The notes under the pieces were generated by a model. It was given only the letters and a program-made list of their open reading frames with translations, was not told the DNA's origin and ran no database searches. 64,000 nt of DNA from Scandinavium hiltneri (GTDB taxonomy: Bacteria > Pseudomonadota > Gammaproteobacteria > Enterobacterales > Enterobacteriaceae), in NCBI RefSeq assembly GCF_024764835.1, contig NZ_JALIGE010000076.1:868001-932000 (forward strand), read 5' to 3'. The translations under genes and the position numbers were made by a program. Shown piece by piece: positions 43,298 to 51,359 of this stretch; the stretch's first letter is position 1, and each line of letters opens with the position of its first letter.

Positions 43298-44209
43298 TCA
43301 AGCTCGCTTCAGTATCACCCGACGCGGCTGCTCTGGCATTCTTCCGCACAAAAGGCCACCAGCAAGGGACACAACGAAATCATCAACGTAATTATCCAGC
43401 CCATACCACAGGCTTTGCTGCGCTATGCCGTGGTGGGGCTGATAAATATCCAGCATATCAAGCGGGGAAGCATCATCAGGAATCTCGCCACCCGGATAAA
43501 CCTCAGCAAAATCATCTGGGTCAGTATATCGCCAGTATTCTTCATGAGTAATGCCGGAGCAGGCAAACGTCAGCACGTTCGCCACGCAGGCCGTGTTTAC
43601 CAGTGAAGTTACTTCCCGGATGATTATCCCCGCAATCATAGGCGGGAGCTGCTCAGTATCGATATCGTTAACAATGGTTGTGGCGTAGAGCCGGTAGCGA
43701 TCATCGGTAGCGCAGTAACGATATTTCTCGATAAAGTTAGCAATCAGGCACAGAGAATCAGAAAGTTCCCTCCTGTCCTTCTCTGCACTTCTCCGAAAGG
43801 GGATCGCCATTAAGTCGGTAAGGATTTTCAGATAGTATGAATTGAGGCCACAGAATCGCGCGGGAAGCGCTTCTACAGCATTTTTGATGTATGCCTCGTA
43901 TTTCTTCTTGCCACTAGCCTTAAGGGTGTTGCGCGCCGCTATGAGATGCTCCCTGACGAACCCCAACCCGCGAAGATATTCGGTAAGCAATTCCGATGGG
44001 CGAGAATCACAAAACCCTCTGATGTCATGTGCACGCATACCCAGAGCACTGGAAGGTGACGGGTCAAACTCCACAGGTTCAGAAAACACTCGCGATTCTT
44101 CCTGCTGGGCGCGGAATTGTTGCATTGTGGCGGCGAGACGCTGAGCAGAAGCGGATGCTCCTATAGAAAACGTTGTATTGCTCATGTCCGCGGGATTGCT
44201 GCTCGGCAT
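43298..44209 (-). CDS. Unrecognised 303-aa protein beside attL
   Basis: A 303-aa soluble-looking protein of no family I recognise. The start ATG 44209 (MPSSNPADMSNTTFSIGAS) has AGAGGA 7 nt upstream; the open frame extends 33 codons further into the recombinase gene but lacks support. The N-terminal 50 residues are Ser-, Ala- and Gln-rich and probably disordered. The core (about 60-220) looks alpha-helical (RPSELLTEYLRGLGFVREHLIAARNTLKAS). The C-terminal third has an acidic stretch (YTDPDDFAEVYPGGEIPDDASPLDMLD). It follows the recombinase by 31 nt in what looks like a two-gene operon. In P4 satellites the segment next to this att end is the variable hotspot where anti-phage genes occur, so a defence role is possible but unproven. 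Confidence 0.8.
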   Translation of the reverse strand: MPSSNPADMSNTTFSIGASASAQRLAATMQQFRAQQEESRVFSEPVEFDPSPSSALGMRAHDIRGFCDSRPSELLTEYLRGLGFVREHLIAARNTLKASGKKKYEAYIKNAVEALPARFCGLNSYYLKILTDLMAIPFRRSAEKDRRELSDSLCLIANFIEKYRYCATDDRYRLYATTIVNDIDTEQLPPMIAGIIIREVTSLVNTACVANVLTFACSGITHEEYWRYTDPDDFAEVYPGGEIPDDASPLDMLDIYQPHHGIAQQSLWYGLDNYVDDFVVSLAGGLLCGRMPEQPRRVILKRA

Positions 44210-44240
44210 GGTAGATCCTCTGGCGGTGACGGAAAGATAT

Positions 44241-44813
44241 TCACTTTTTAAAGCGATAGATCGTTGTTTTCCCGGCCTTGATGCCTTTCCCTGCCAGCTC
44301 AGAAACAATCTGCGAGTAACTCAGGCCGCTATCCCACAGGGATGCGATAAACTCGCCATGCTCAAACTGAGGGCGACCGCAATGGACACCCTCAGCCTTT
44401 GCGCGGGAGATACCAGCATCACGGCGTTCGGCAATCAGACTTTTTTCCATCTCAGCAAAACCTGCCATCATATGAAGCATCATCTTCCCTGCTGGAGTGC
44501 TGAGGTCAAATCCCTCACGGAGGCTGACTACCTTCACGCCCTTTGAGTCTAGCGCTTTAACTGTCGTCAGGACATCAACGGCATCGCGTCCGAGTCGGTC
44601 AATAGCAACCACTACGAATACATCACCCTTTCGTGCCATTTTCATGGCTTCATCTAGCGCCGGGCGCTTACTCGCGGGAACCGCACCACTAATGCCATCA
44701 TCATAAAATTCAAAATCCCGCTCAACCTGATAGCCCGCGTCCTGAATTTGGCGGCGTTGGTTTTCGATTGTTTGATCGTTCGTTGAAACTCGCAGGTATG
44801 TGATGAGAGCCAT
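44241..44813 (-). CDS. Serine recombinase (resolvase/invertase, Pin/Hin-like)
   Basis: A 190-aa small serine recombinase. The catalytic Ser is in TYLRVSTNDQTIENQRRQI (S10), with the conserved DGISGAVPASKRP, VVVAIDRLGRDA and STPAGKMMLHMMAGFAEMEKSLIAERRDAG segments, and a C-terminal HTH (SLWDSGLSYSQIVSELAGKGIKAGKTTIYRF). Full length is as expected for Pin or Tn3-type resolvases. Its upstream region holds a 26-bp near-perfect palindrome and two further half-sites that could be its recombination or operator sites. It may resolve dimers of the element or switch something; no invertible segment is visible. Confidence 0.92.
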   Translation of the reverse strand: MALITYLRVSTNDQTIENQRRQIQDAGYQVERDFEFYDDGISGAVPASKRPALDEAMKMARKGDVFVVVAIDRLGRDAVDVLTTVKALDSKGVKVVSLREGFDLSTPAGKMMLHMMAGFAEMEKSLIAERRDAGISRAKAEGVHCGRPQFEHGEFIASLWDSGLSYSQIVSELAGKGIKAGKTTIYRFKK

Positions 44814-44826
44814 AATTTTTCATTTC

Positions 44827-44937
44827 GTTCGTAAAGGGAGTTCGCAAACCATATAGTTCATAAACTGTAAAATCAATCTTTACGAACTCATTAATAGTAT
44901 GGTTTTCTGCTGTTCGTAAAGGAGTCCCTTTACGAAC
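44827..44937. repeat. TTCGTAAAG repeats and 26-bp palindrome before the serine recombinase
   Basis: GTTCGTAAAGGG at 44827-44838, CTTTACGAAC at 44878-44887, and the pair GTTCGTAAAGGA (44912-44923) and CCCTTTACGAAC (44926-44937) separated by GT. The last pair makes a 26-bp site with two 12-bp halves around a 2-bp centre, the geometry of serine recombinase crossover sites. A plausible promoter (TTGATT, 17 bp, TATGGT, leftward) lies between the copies, so binding could also autoregulate. Confidence 0.7.
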
Positions 44938-44967
44938 GGTAACTACAACCGCCTAGATTCAGGTTTG

Positions 44968-44989
44968 CTGAGGGGCGGGGACTTTCGAC
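44968..44989. other. Weak cos-like GC-rich sequence
   Basis: CTGAGGGGCGGGGACTTTCG (44968-44987) resembles the P2/P4 cohesive-end sequence GGCGAGGCGGGGAAAGCAC as I recall it, and lies where P4-type satellites keep cos, between the late/cargo side and the att-proximal genes. The match is partial. Confidence 0.25.
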
Positions 44990-45142
44990 AACCCCATATA
45001 CCCGTGCGAAGTGTAGGAACTCAATGCCGCCAATATGCATTAACTCAGTAGCGGGGACGGAAGGTGTGCGGTCAGTTCCTGCGGCAGTTGCTTGATCCTA
45101 CCGGTAATGTGATGTAACCACTTTCACGGATTATTGCCCACA

Positions 45143-45481
45143 TGTAGCCACCTTTGTAGCCACTTTTTCAACTCTCATTAATTACAAAAAAATACAGCTA
45201 AATCAGTTTCTCAGGAGCGGCTACATGGCTACACGAAAAACTATATACACGTATAGAAATATCATGATGGCGAGATCGGATATTTTCCCGATAAAAAATT
45301 TCCCCATATGTGCGAGCGAATACATGTAGCCATGTAGCCACATGGCTACATGTATAACAATAAAAAAAGCAACAATATATTTTATATAGACATTATTACA
45401 AATAAAGTGGCTACAAAGGTGGCTACAAATTACCTTTTTTGGTTACAAAATGGTTTTATATTTGTAGCCACGCAGCATAGA
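45143..45481. repeat. Iteron cluster (GTAGCCA), candidate replication origin
   Basis: Ten exact copies of GTAGCCA or its complement TGGCTAC/GGCTACA in 340 bp. Five are forward (near 45143, 45155, 45325, 45333, 45473) and five reverse (near 45219, 45226, 45343, 45407, 45419). There are also variants TGTAACCA (45113) and TGGTTACA (45440). Several are back to back or face each other, and the spacer DNA is very AT-rich. P4-type satellites replicate from iteron-bearing origins bound by their primase-helicase, so this is the likely origin. Confidence 0.75.
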
Positions 45482-45880
45482 ACACACGAAAAAAGAGCAT
45501 TAATCGCAGCGATAATACGCCCGCCCCTGACTATGTTTAATAAATGAGCAAAAAATATTTTTACGGAAACCGCAGTAAAGAGGGCGTACCGCGATGAAAT
45601 ACAGCCCTATTCCGTTAAGGCTGTTTTTTGTCGCTTTATGGGGTTACTGGAGAGGTAGGGCGCGGGTTTATCGCTTACTGGTGGCGGTATAACTGTAGTT
45701 CGATTCTCTACGCCACGATCTGATCTCTGTATTAGCTCAGATTCACTATGACACTATTACGGCCCCTAGCTTAACCTAAGCTGGCAGGCAGCCCTGTGCC
45801 AAAAGCAGATTTTTAGTTGATCAAGAAAAGTTCTTATCTTCTGGCCAATTTATGCCAGCCACTTCAGTGTTTTCATTTTA

Positions 45881-46423
45881 TCACCACGATCTAGCGGCTT
45901 CTTCTTTAGCCTTTGCTTTAGCCGCTTCATCTACTGCATGTTTTAGTATGGCTTTATATTCAGCCTGTTCTTCAGCCTCCTTCCTAGCTATCTCTTTAGC
46001 TCTTGCTGCTTCTTCACGCTCCTGTTGTGCAGCATTGCGCTCTTCCTGCTCTGCTTGCTTCTGCTGCTCCCATGCAGGACATATGGTTTTATGCGCCTCG
46101 ATATTAGCACCAGTAATTAGCCCCTGACTATCTGCAAGTCCGGTTACATCTGCTACAGCATAAATATCCCCTGAATCATTGTAGAAGACTGTAAATGCTC
46201 TAACTGATGGATATTCTGATTTGAACAACTGCTCATTGGTTCCATGCTTTAAGCGTGAAGCAGTGCCAGTTGCATTAAAAAACATGCCGTTAATTTTAAT
46301 GTTGTTTAAACCCTCCCATTCTTCAACACGGTTAGAAAGACCATTACCAGAGCACTGAAAAGTATTAGCCATTACACCAGCAGATACAGCCATTAAAGCA
46401 GCACTGATAATTAAACGTTTCAT
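45881..46423 (-). CDS. Unrecognised exported protein with C-terminal coiled coil (cargo 3)
   Basis: A 180-aa protein with a signal peptide (MKRLIISAALMAVSAGVMA). A small globular domain of about 90 residues follows, with Cys24 and Cys115, then a highly charged Glu/Ala/Lys/Arg helix (residues about 118-178) that should form a coiled coil. It is the last gene of a three-gene operon and its start overlaps the stop of the preceding gene by one base. I recognise no family. A periplasmic location is expected. The element's envelope genes may act together. Confidence 0.78.
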   Translation of the reverse strand: MKRLIISAALMAVSAGVMANTFQCSGNGLSNRVEEWEGLNNIKINGMFFNATGTASRLKHGTNEQLFKSEYPSVRAFTVFYNDSGDIYAVADVTGLADSQGLITGANIEAHKTICPAWEQQKQAEQEERNAAQQEREEAARAKEIARKEAEEQAEYKAILKHAVDEAAKAKAKEEAARSW

Positions 46424-47115
46424 TATTTCTTATCCCCTTTTATTTCAGATTTTGCAGAACGCACGGCAGCACCAACAACACGCCAGAATCCAATCCAAAT
46501 AGCGGGGATAGTTCCGAACAGTGCCAGCAGAGCAAACCAGCCTTTTCGCATTATTTCACCTTCGTTGAAATTACTTGTTGCTTCATTATCCGTATATCGC
46601 ATGTCTTTAGCTTCATTCCATGCACACTGGCGTAAATAATCTTCACGCAAAGCTTTAACGTCTTTATATACTTCCCACGTTGAAATTTTATTATCTCGCT
46701 TAGCGGTTAATACATTCTGCCAACTATCACAAGCCTCAACCTCTGGATGAGTTTTTTGCGACTCGCCAAATTTAACAACCTCGACAGGCGTGTAAGCATG
46801 ACCAAAAAAATGATGGCCTTGCCATTCTGGACGACTGCCGAAATGCTTAATAAATTCCGCATCAGTGATATTAGCAGGAATATTATTAAAAGTTGTATTA
46901 GTTGCATCTACAACTGTACGTATTGCAGCATTCTTATCAGCGTTTTTAAAACCATGTGACCAATACACCCCACCAATGTTCGCAGAGTTATTAGCGTCAA
47001 CAATAGAAACTCGGTGTGCATATTGGTTAACCAAATCTACACCATGTGATCCAGACAAGCCACCAACAACAGCCACAGCAACACACCAGCCAGCTAATTT
47101 AAAATACTTATTCAT
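46423..47115 (-). CDS. Unrecognised inner-membrane protein with a periplasmic domain (cargo 2)
   Basis: A 230-aa protein with one hydrophobic segment at the N-terminus (residues about 6-22) and one near the C-terminus (about 192-218), followed by a short Lys-rich tail. The 165-residue part between them is soluble, probably periplasmic, and has two cysteines (C129, C164). This hairpin topology is unlike the secreted proteins on either side. It lies 11 bp after cargo 1 and overlaps cargo 3 by one base. No family is recognised; membrane anchoring of a complex is one possible role. Confidence 0.78.
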   Translation of the reverse strand: MNKYFKLAGWCVAVAVVGGLSGSHGVDLVNQYAHRVSIVDANNSANIGGVYWSHGFKNADKNAAIRTVVDATNTTFNNIPANITDAEFIKHFGSRPEWQGHHFFGHAYTPVEVVKFGESQKTHPEVEACDSWQNVLTAKRDNKISTWEVYKDVKALREDYLRQCAWNEAKDMRYTDNEATSNFNEGEIMRKGWFALLALFGTIPAIWIGFWRVVGAAVRSAKSEIKGDKK

Positions 47116-47126
47116 TTTAATATACC

Positions 47127-47717
47127 TTAGAAAGATTTAACTACAGTGCAAGTGTCTATGCCCATTGAAGGGGTGTTATCTTTATCATCATTACTAGTCG
47201 TCCAAAGCTGTCCGTTCTGCTGCTCATCTTCACTTTTAAATACATAATGAAAGGCGTTACCACTGGATGTACTATCTTTGTCTATAGCACCGATATTTTC
47301 GCCATAATTTGTATTATGGCCATCACCACTACGAACGATGAAAATATACTTCCCGTTAATTCGCCCTCGTGTCAAATATGAATGAAAATCATTGCTATTA
47401 TCAACACAATCATAGTGAATTAGGAAGTCATCATGACCGTTATAATATGGTGCTGCTTCATTTAGCTTATCCCCTGTGATTTCGTATTCAGATTTCTGAT
47501 AGCTCTGAATGCGTGGGGTGTTGTTATACATAGCATCTAAATTTAAGGGCTGCTGTCTGCCGTATTCCGGTGGTGGTTCATATCCCCCTGGACGAACAGA
47601 GGCAGCACGACCGCCACAGATTGAACCATCAGAGGCTAGCTGATCTGGATAGTCACAATGACCAGCAAAAGCAGAGGTAGTCAGCACCATCAATAAAGCA
47701 AATAATATCTTTTTCAT
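47127..47717 (-). CDS. Unrecognised secreted protein with a Cys/Arg-Pro-Gly motif (cargo 1)
   Basis: A 196-aa protein starting at MKKILFALLMVLTTSAFA, with signal peptide cleavage likely before GHC. I place the start at 47717 because the signal peptide begins there; 16 codons upstream are open. The mature N-terminus CDYPDQLASDGSICGGRAASVRPGG is a compact Cys motif that I have seen in other short phage and plasmid exported proteins but cannot name. The rest has an HYDC segment at about residue 104 and one more Cys near the C-terminus. A GC-rich hairpin precedes the gene at 47744. Confidence 0.78.
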   Translation of the reverse strand: MKKILFALLMVLTTSAFAGHCDYPDQLASDGSICGGRAASVRPGGYEPPPEYGRQQPLNLDAMYNNTPRIQSYQKSEYEITGDKLNEAAPYYNGHDDFLIHYDCVDNSNDFHSYLTRGRINGKYIFIVRSGDGHNTNYGENIGAIDKDSTSSGNAFHYVFKSEDEQQNGQLWTTSNDDKDNTPSMGIDTCTVVKSF

Positions 47718-47743
47718 AATTTCCAGCGTATCTGTTTCCAAGC

Positions 47744-47758
47744 CCCCGCTTTGCGGGG
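47744..47758 (-). terminator. Hairpin in the leader of the exported-protein operon
   Basis: CCCCGC-ttt-GCGGGG lies 27 bp before the start of the first exported-protein gene. There is no T-tract. It may end read-through from the replication genes or act in the leader. Confidence 0.4.
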
Positions 47759-47955
47759 AAGCCATAATACGCGTGTTAATAGAATCCTTTTAAGTTAACT
47801 GTGCGTAAATGTGCAGCGGAAATTGTATCGAAGATGGTGGATTATTCAGTAGGTAGGTTGATGCGCCAAGGCAGTAGTTTACTGAACCGGTGTATTGACC
47901 AGTGGGAAAGCAGCTCACCTCCACCGGATTGTATCGCTTGTACTGCAGCTGTTCA

Positions 47956-48207
47956 TCATTCTAAGCCCCCCTCAGGTACAACCTCAACTCTCCCCACAGG
48001 AGCAATCTCGCCATCATGCTCGACGAGATAACGAATACGCACGCTGCCGGTTGTGATAGCCGCTTCGATGTACGCAAAGCGATGCGGATCGTTATCGATA
48101 AGCAGCCCAGATGCTCCGGAGTATTGGTCGTTTTGTTTCCGTTGTTCATATTTTACCCTCATAAATTTGATTGCAGCCGTTGTGTTGTGATTAGGATCCA
48201 AAGCCAT
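47956..48207 (-). CDS. Small hypothetical protein coupled to the primase gene
   Basis: An 83-aa protein (MALDPNHNTTAAIKFMRVKYEQRKQND...) whose ATG overlaps the 3' end of the primase gene by 17 nt, which argues for translational coupling. It is mainly hydrophilic with a short beta-rich C-terminal half (VRIRYLVEHDGEIAPVGRVEVVPEGG). No family is recognised. Small genes after the primase are common in such satellites. Confidence 0.65.
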   Translation of the reverse strand: MALDPNHNTTAAIKFMRVKYEQRKQNDQYSGASGLLIDNDPHRFAYIEAAITTGSVRIRYLVEHDGEIAPVGRVEVVPEGGLE

Positions 48208-51200
48208 CCACGCCGGAAATAATGACTAAACGAGTGTTTGTTCTACCTTCTTTGTGTCCGGTTCGCACTTTCACCATCGTAGTGGCGTTGGATTCGGTGG
48301 CGGGTTTATCACCATTTACTACGAAAACTGGCCATTCATAGCGTCCGGCCTGCCGCAATGCCTCCAGCTTCTTCAGGTAGCTCATGGATGGCATGACGGA
48401 CTTAATGAATTCCGGACGTAAAAGCCATACGGGGTAAGTTTCGTCGCCATCTTCGCTGATTTTCTTCGTTTCAAAGAACCCAGCGCGATTATCGATATAG
48501 CGGCTATCAGCGCCGTCAGTGATGTTTTTCGGGGCAATGTGAGCGCGGTCCTTAACAATGGCAACGTGAAGCGCGGCAATGAATTTGCGGCTATCGCGGT
48601 TTCCGGTGCCGTTATGCTCTGTGTATGCGTCAATGAGTGCCATAAACGTGGAATTAACATCGTCATCAGTAAATCCGGTTATGTGCTGCGTAAGCATACC
48701 GATGGCATACACAGGAGCCAGCTTTGACAGCGCACGAATGACAATGGGATCGGATGTTTCGCTTTTAAGCCAGTTCGTAAAGCTGTTCACCTGCTCTGCT
48801 ATTTTCTCGCGCAGCACGGTGTTATCGATATTACAGAACTCAGAAAGCACGGCATCGAGTGGCGTACCGTAGTAGCGAGAGGCTTTGGCTTCAAACGCTT
48901 CCACGTAGGCGCGGGCATCAGCGTAGCCGTGAAGATCCGTATACGGGATGAATGGAATATCCAGCAGACGTGCGCCAACACCGCCTGATGTATCGCCGCC
49001 TTTCGACTCAACAAAGCTCTCGGCAGAAAGTTCACCAGATGAAAGGATCGCAGTTTCAAAACGTGGGGTTCTGATAAATCCATAACCAATAGGTTTACCC
49101 TGAATCTTTCCGTTGCCTTCGCTCAGGTCTCGAAATGCCTTGCTGAGCTTCGAACCCTCAGAGCTATCCCCTGTCCCAGCTAACTGCAATTCATCAAGGA
49201 TAAGAAGCCCGTTATTCATCGCAGTCGCTATCTGGGTGAGTCCGAAGGCAGTTGCCGACCATCCATACATAGAGCGCTCAGGCTTACCCAGTACGCTGGC
49301 GGCGCCTTTTAACGCTGTAGTCTTACCCTGCGTGGTCGTCCCGAATATGTGGACTATCGGCATTTCTGCCTTCGCTTTATCGGTCGCCATCAGATAAAAC
49401 GGTGCAGCAAGTGCATACAGGATGCAAAAAACCATGATGGGGTTGCCCGTCGCCAGTGCTGCTAGGTTGTTACGCCAGTCTTCGAACGCGGTGACGGAAA
49501 AAGAGGTTGTATCTTCTGGCAGGGTGAGCATTGCACAATGTGTACTCGCCTTATGTCCGTAGGTTTTCCCGTTTGGCAATGTGTAGTTGTACCGCGATTT
49601 ACCATCCTCATCGGGCAGGCGGTACCAACCGGGAAGCATTGAATAAGTAAATTTAGGGGCGGGCTTCCATGAAAATATGGTTGCGATCATCTCCATTGCT
49701 TTCGTGCTCTGGTCTGGCTCGCCACCAATGGCTGACAGCGCAACACGAATAAGTTTAGGAGTTAACTCGCTCTGTTTAATGGTGATACGGTTTCCGGTGT
49801 CGCTTCCTATCGTGAGACACGCCTCTCCGTCAATCGTGCCGCGCCCGATAACATCAACCCCCTCACAAATCACTGTGCTGATACAGTCAGTAACTCGCTT
49901 TTCGTCTTCCTTACCGCGGACAGATGGCTCATGCAGAATATAGGCTTTTCGTTGACCACGGTTATTGCAAGGCACCCAGTGGATACAGGCATACATAGCT
50001 TTAATGCTTACAAGGTCTTGTGCGATTGCGTCACGTGTCTGGTGCCATTTTTCGAAGTCGTCAGGAACCCCCATGCTGAAATCAAAGCCAGCCGGAACTA
50101 TGGACGTGCGCTGTTTTCTGGTGTTTATTTCGTGGTATGGGACGTGAATGGTGGCAGCGCTGCTGCCCTTCGCGTCCCGCTCTTTTCTGGCCTTCGCCAG
50201 TTCGCGGTTAAATTCTTCAGTCATTCGCTCGGCTCCCAGCTCTGCCCGCACGTCGTCCCAGTCCTGTTTTTTACGCCCCAAACAGCCCGGAAATACCACC
50301 AGCGCACCGGATAACCTTGCGGCTTCGTTGGCTTTGATAATTCCCATATTGGCCTTTACCTTGCCGTTAGCGTCAACATCGCCGGGAGCGTGGTAGTCGT
50401 TATCTGCCGCAATGACAATTTCGAGCGCAGGAAATCTCTCCCTGAAAGCCGTGGCGACGCTTAAAAGGTTCCCCGCATACATTGCTGCTATGATGCGAGA
50501 AGATGGCACAGCGATAGATAGGCTAAGCGCCGTTGCATATCCTTCAGCAATAATGAAGGTGGTATCTGGCATTTCTGGCGTGTAAACCGGAATAAACATG
50601 CCCGATGTTGGCAATCCCTTCATCGGATCTTTGCTGCGACCATCAGGGAAAGGTTTTGCCAGTAATCGTTGCACGTTCACCAGCTCGCCATTGATATTGT
50701 GAATCTCAGCAATCCCAGTTCCATCAGCGGTAACGGAAAGACGTTGCGATTCAATCGGAAAGCCTTTACGGGTCAGGTAATGACATTCACCGGGGCGGGC
50801 AGAATTTAGCAATTCGCACATCGTCTTGCGGGATTCTCTAGCCTGCTGCTCTGCTGCCTCCTCCCGTTCGCGGCGTTTTTCTGCTGCGATACGTTCATTT
50901 TTTTTGCGCTGTTCATCCATCTGCGCCCGCTCTTCACTGGTCATGCCCTGTCTGAAGTAACCCCAGCCACAAACCTCATCAATTAATTGCGCAGCCTGTT
51001 TAATCTGCTGCCCATCTGGTTTACTGTCGGGAGCACAGCCACAGCGCATACGTGCCACCAGCTCCAGCAGGTTAAATCCAATTCCAGCCGCTCCACACGT
51101 ACAGATATACGTCCCGGCATTCTTGCCGTTGTCGTAAATTCTGAAGCTGTCAGTTTTGCCGCATATCGGGCAGGTGTGCTTTTTAGAACCGTGTGGCTCA

Positions 51201-51298
51201 GGTATACCCAGTGGGGCGAGCGCATATCGCCAACCTTCAGCCATGATGCGGGCTTTTACCTGGCTAAAAGGAGTGTTCGGGGTAGTGTTCTTATTCAT
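48191..51298 (-). CDS. Primase-helicase of the element (P4 alpha-like)
   Basis: A 1035-aa multi-domain replication protein. A zinc finger (C43, C46, C66, C68 in CPICGK and YICTCGA) begins a primase domain. A Toprim core follows with IIAEGYATALSLS and the acidic IVIAADND. The C-terminal half is a DUF927-type helicase with Walker A GTTTQGKTTAL at about residue 650 and Walker B LLILDELQLAG at about 696. P4 alpha has the same combination of primase, helicase and origin binding. It probably initiates at the GTAGCCA iterons 3 kb downstream. Some copies of such proteins read a Glu/Lys/Arg-rich linker like that at about residues 125-160. Confidence 0.93.
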   Translation of the reverse strand: MNKNTTPNTPFSQVKARIMAEGWRYALAPLGIPEPHGSKKHTCPICGKTDSFRIYDNGKNAGTYICTCGAAGIGFNLLELVARMRCGCAPDSKPDGQQIKQAAQLIDEVCGWGYFRQGMTSEERAQMDEQRKKNERIAAEKRREREEAAEQQARESRKTMCELLNSARPGECHYLTRKGFPIESQRLSVTADGTGIAEIHNINGELVNVQRLLAKPFPDGRSKDPMKGLPTSGMFIPVYTPEMPDTTFIIAEGYATALSLSIAVPSSRIIAAMYAGNLLSVATAFRERFPALEIVIAADNDYHAPGDVDANGKVKANMGIIKANEAARLSGALVVFPGCLGRKKQDWDDVRAELGAERMTEEFNRELAKARKERDAKGSSAATIHVPYHEINTRKQRTSIVPAGFDFSMGVPDDFEKWHQTRDAIAQDLVSIKAMYACIHWVPCNNRGQRKAYILHEPSVRGKEDEKRVTDCISTVICEGVDVIGRGTIDGEACLTIGSDTGNRITIKQSELTPKLIRVALSAIGGEPDQSTKAMEMIATIFSWKPAPKFTYSMLPGWYRLPDEDGKSRYNYTLPNGKTYGHKASTHCAMLTLPEDTTSFSVTAFEDWRNNLAALATGNPIMVFCILYALAAPFYLMATDKAKAEMPIVHIFGTTTQGKTTALKGAASVLGKPERSMYGWSATAFGLTQIATAMNNGLLILDELQLAGTGDSSEGSKLSKAFRDLSEGNGKIQGKPIGYGFIRTPRFETAILSSGELSAESFVESKGGDTSGGVGARLLDIPFIPYTDLHGYADARAYVEAFEAKASRYYGTPLDAVLSEFCNIDNTVLREKIAEQVNSFTNWLKSETSDPIVIRALSKLAPVYAIGMLTQHITGFTDDDVNSTFMALIDAYTEHNGTGNRDSRKFIAALHVAIVKDRAHIAPKNITDGADSRYIDNRAGFFETKKISEDGDETYPVWLLRPEFIKSVMPSMSYLKKLEALRQAGRYEWPVFVVNGDKPATESNATTMVKVRTGHKEGRTNTRLVIISGVDGFGS

Positions 51299-51359
51299 GG
51301 TGATGACCTCACGCCACCAATCAGCCCATCCGTGGCCGCTGGTGACTTTTTTGATACCG

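Larger units (their letters stand above)
44814..45880. other. 1.07-kb non-coding region of the element: recombinase control sites, cos-like stretch, iterons
   Basis: No gene is convincing here. From left to right it holds the recombinase promoter with TTCGTAAAG repeats (44827-44937), a GC-rich stretch reminiscent of a P2/P4 cos site (44968-44989), ten GTAGCCA iterons (45143-45481) in AT-rich DNA, and about 400 bp without recognisable signals up to the end of the exported-protein operon. A 65-codon frame at 45350-45547 runs through the iterons and is not believed. Confidence 0.7.

Noticed and set aside
45350..45547. 65-codon rightward frame in the element's non-coding region
   Set aside because: It runs straight through the GTAGCCA iterons (the KVATKV repeat is the iteron translated) and has no Shine-Dalgarno sequence.
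45694..45711. tRNA T-arm-like hairpin (GTAG-TTCGATTCT-CTAC)
   Set aside because: The flanking sequence does not fold into acceptor, D and anticodon arms; an isolated T-arm-like hairpin does not support a tRNA gene or att remnant.
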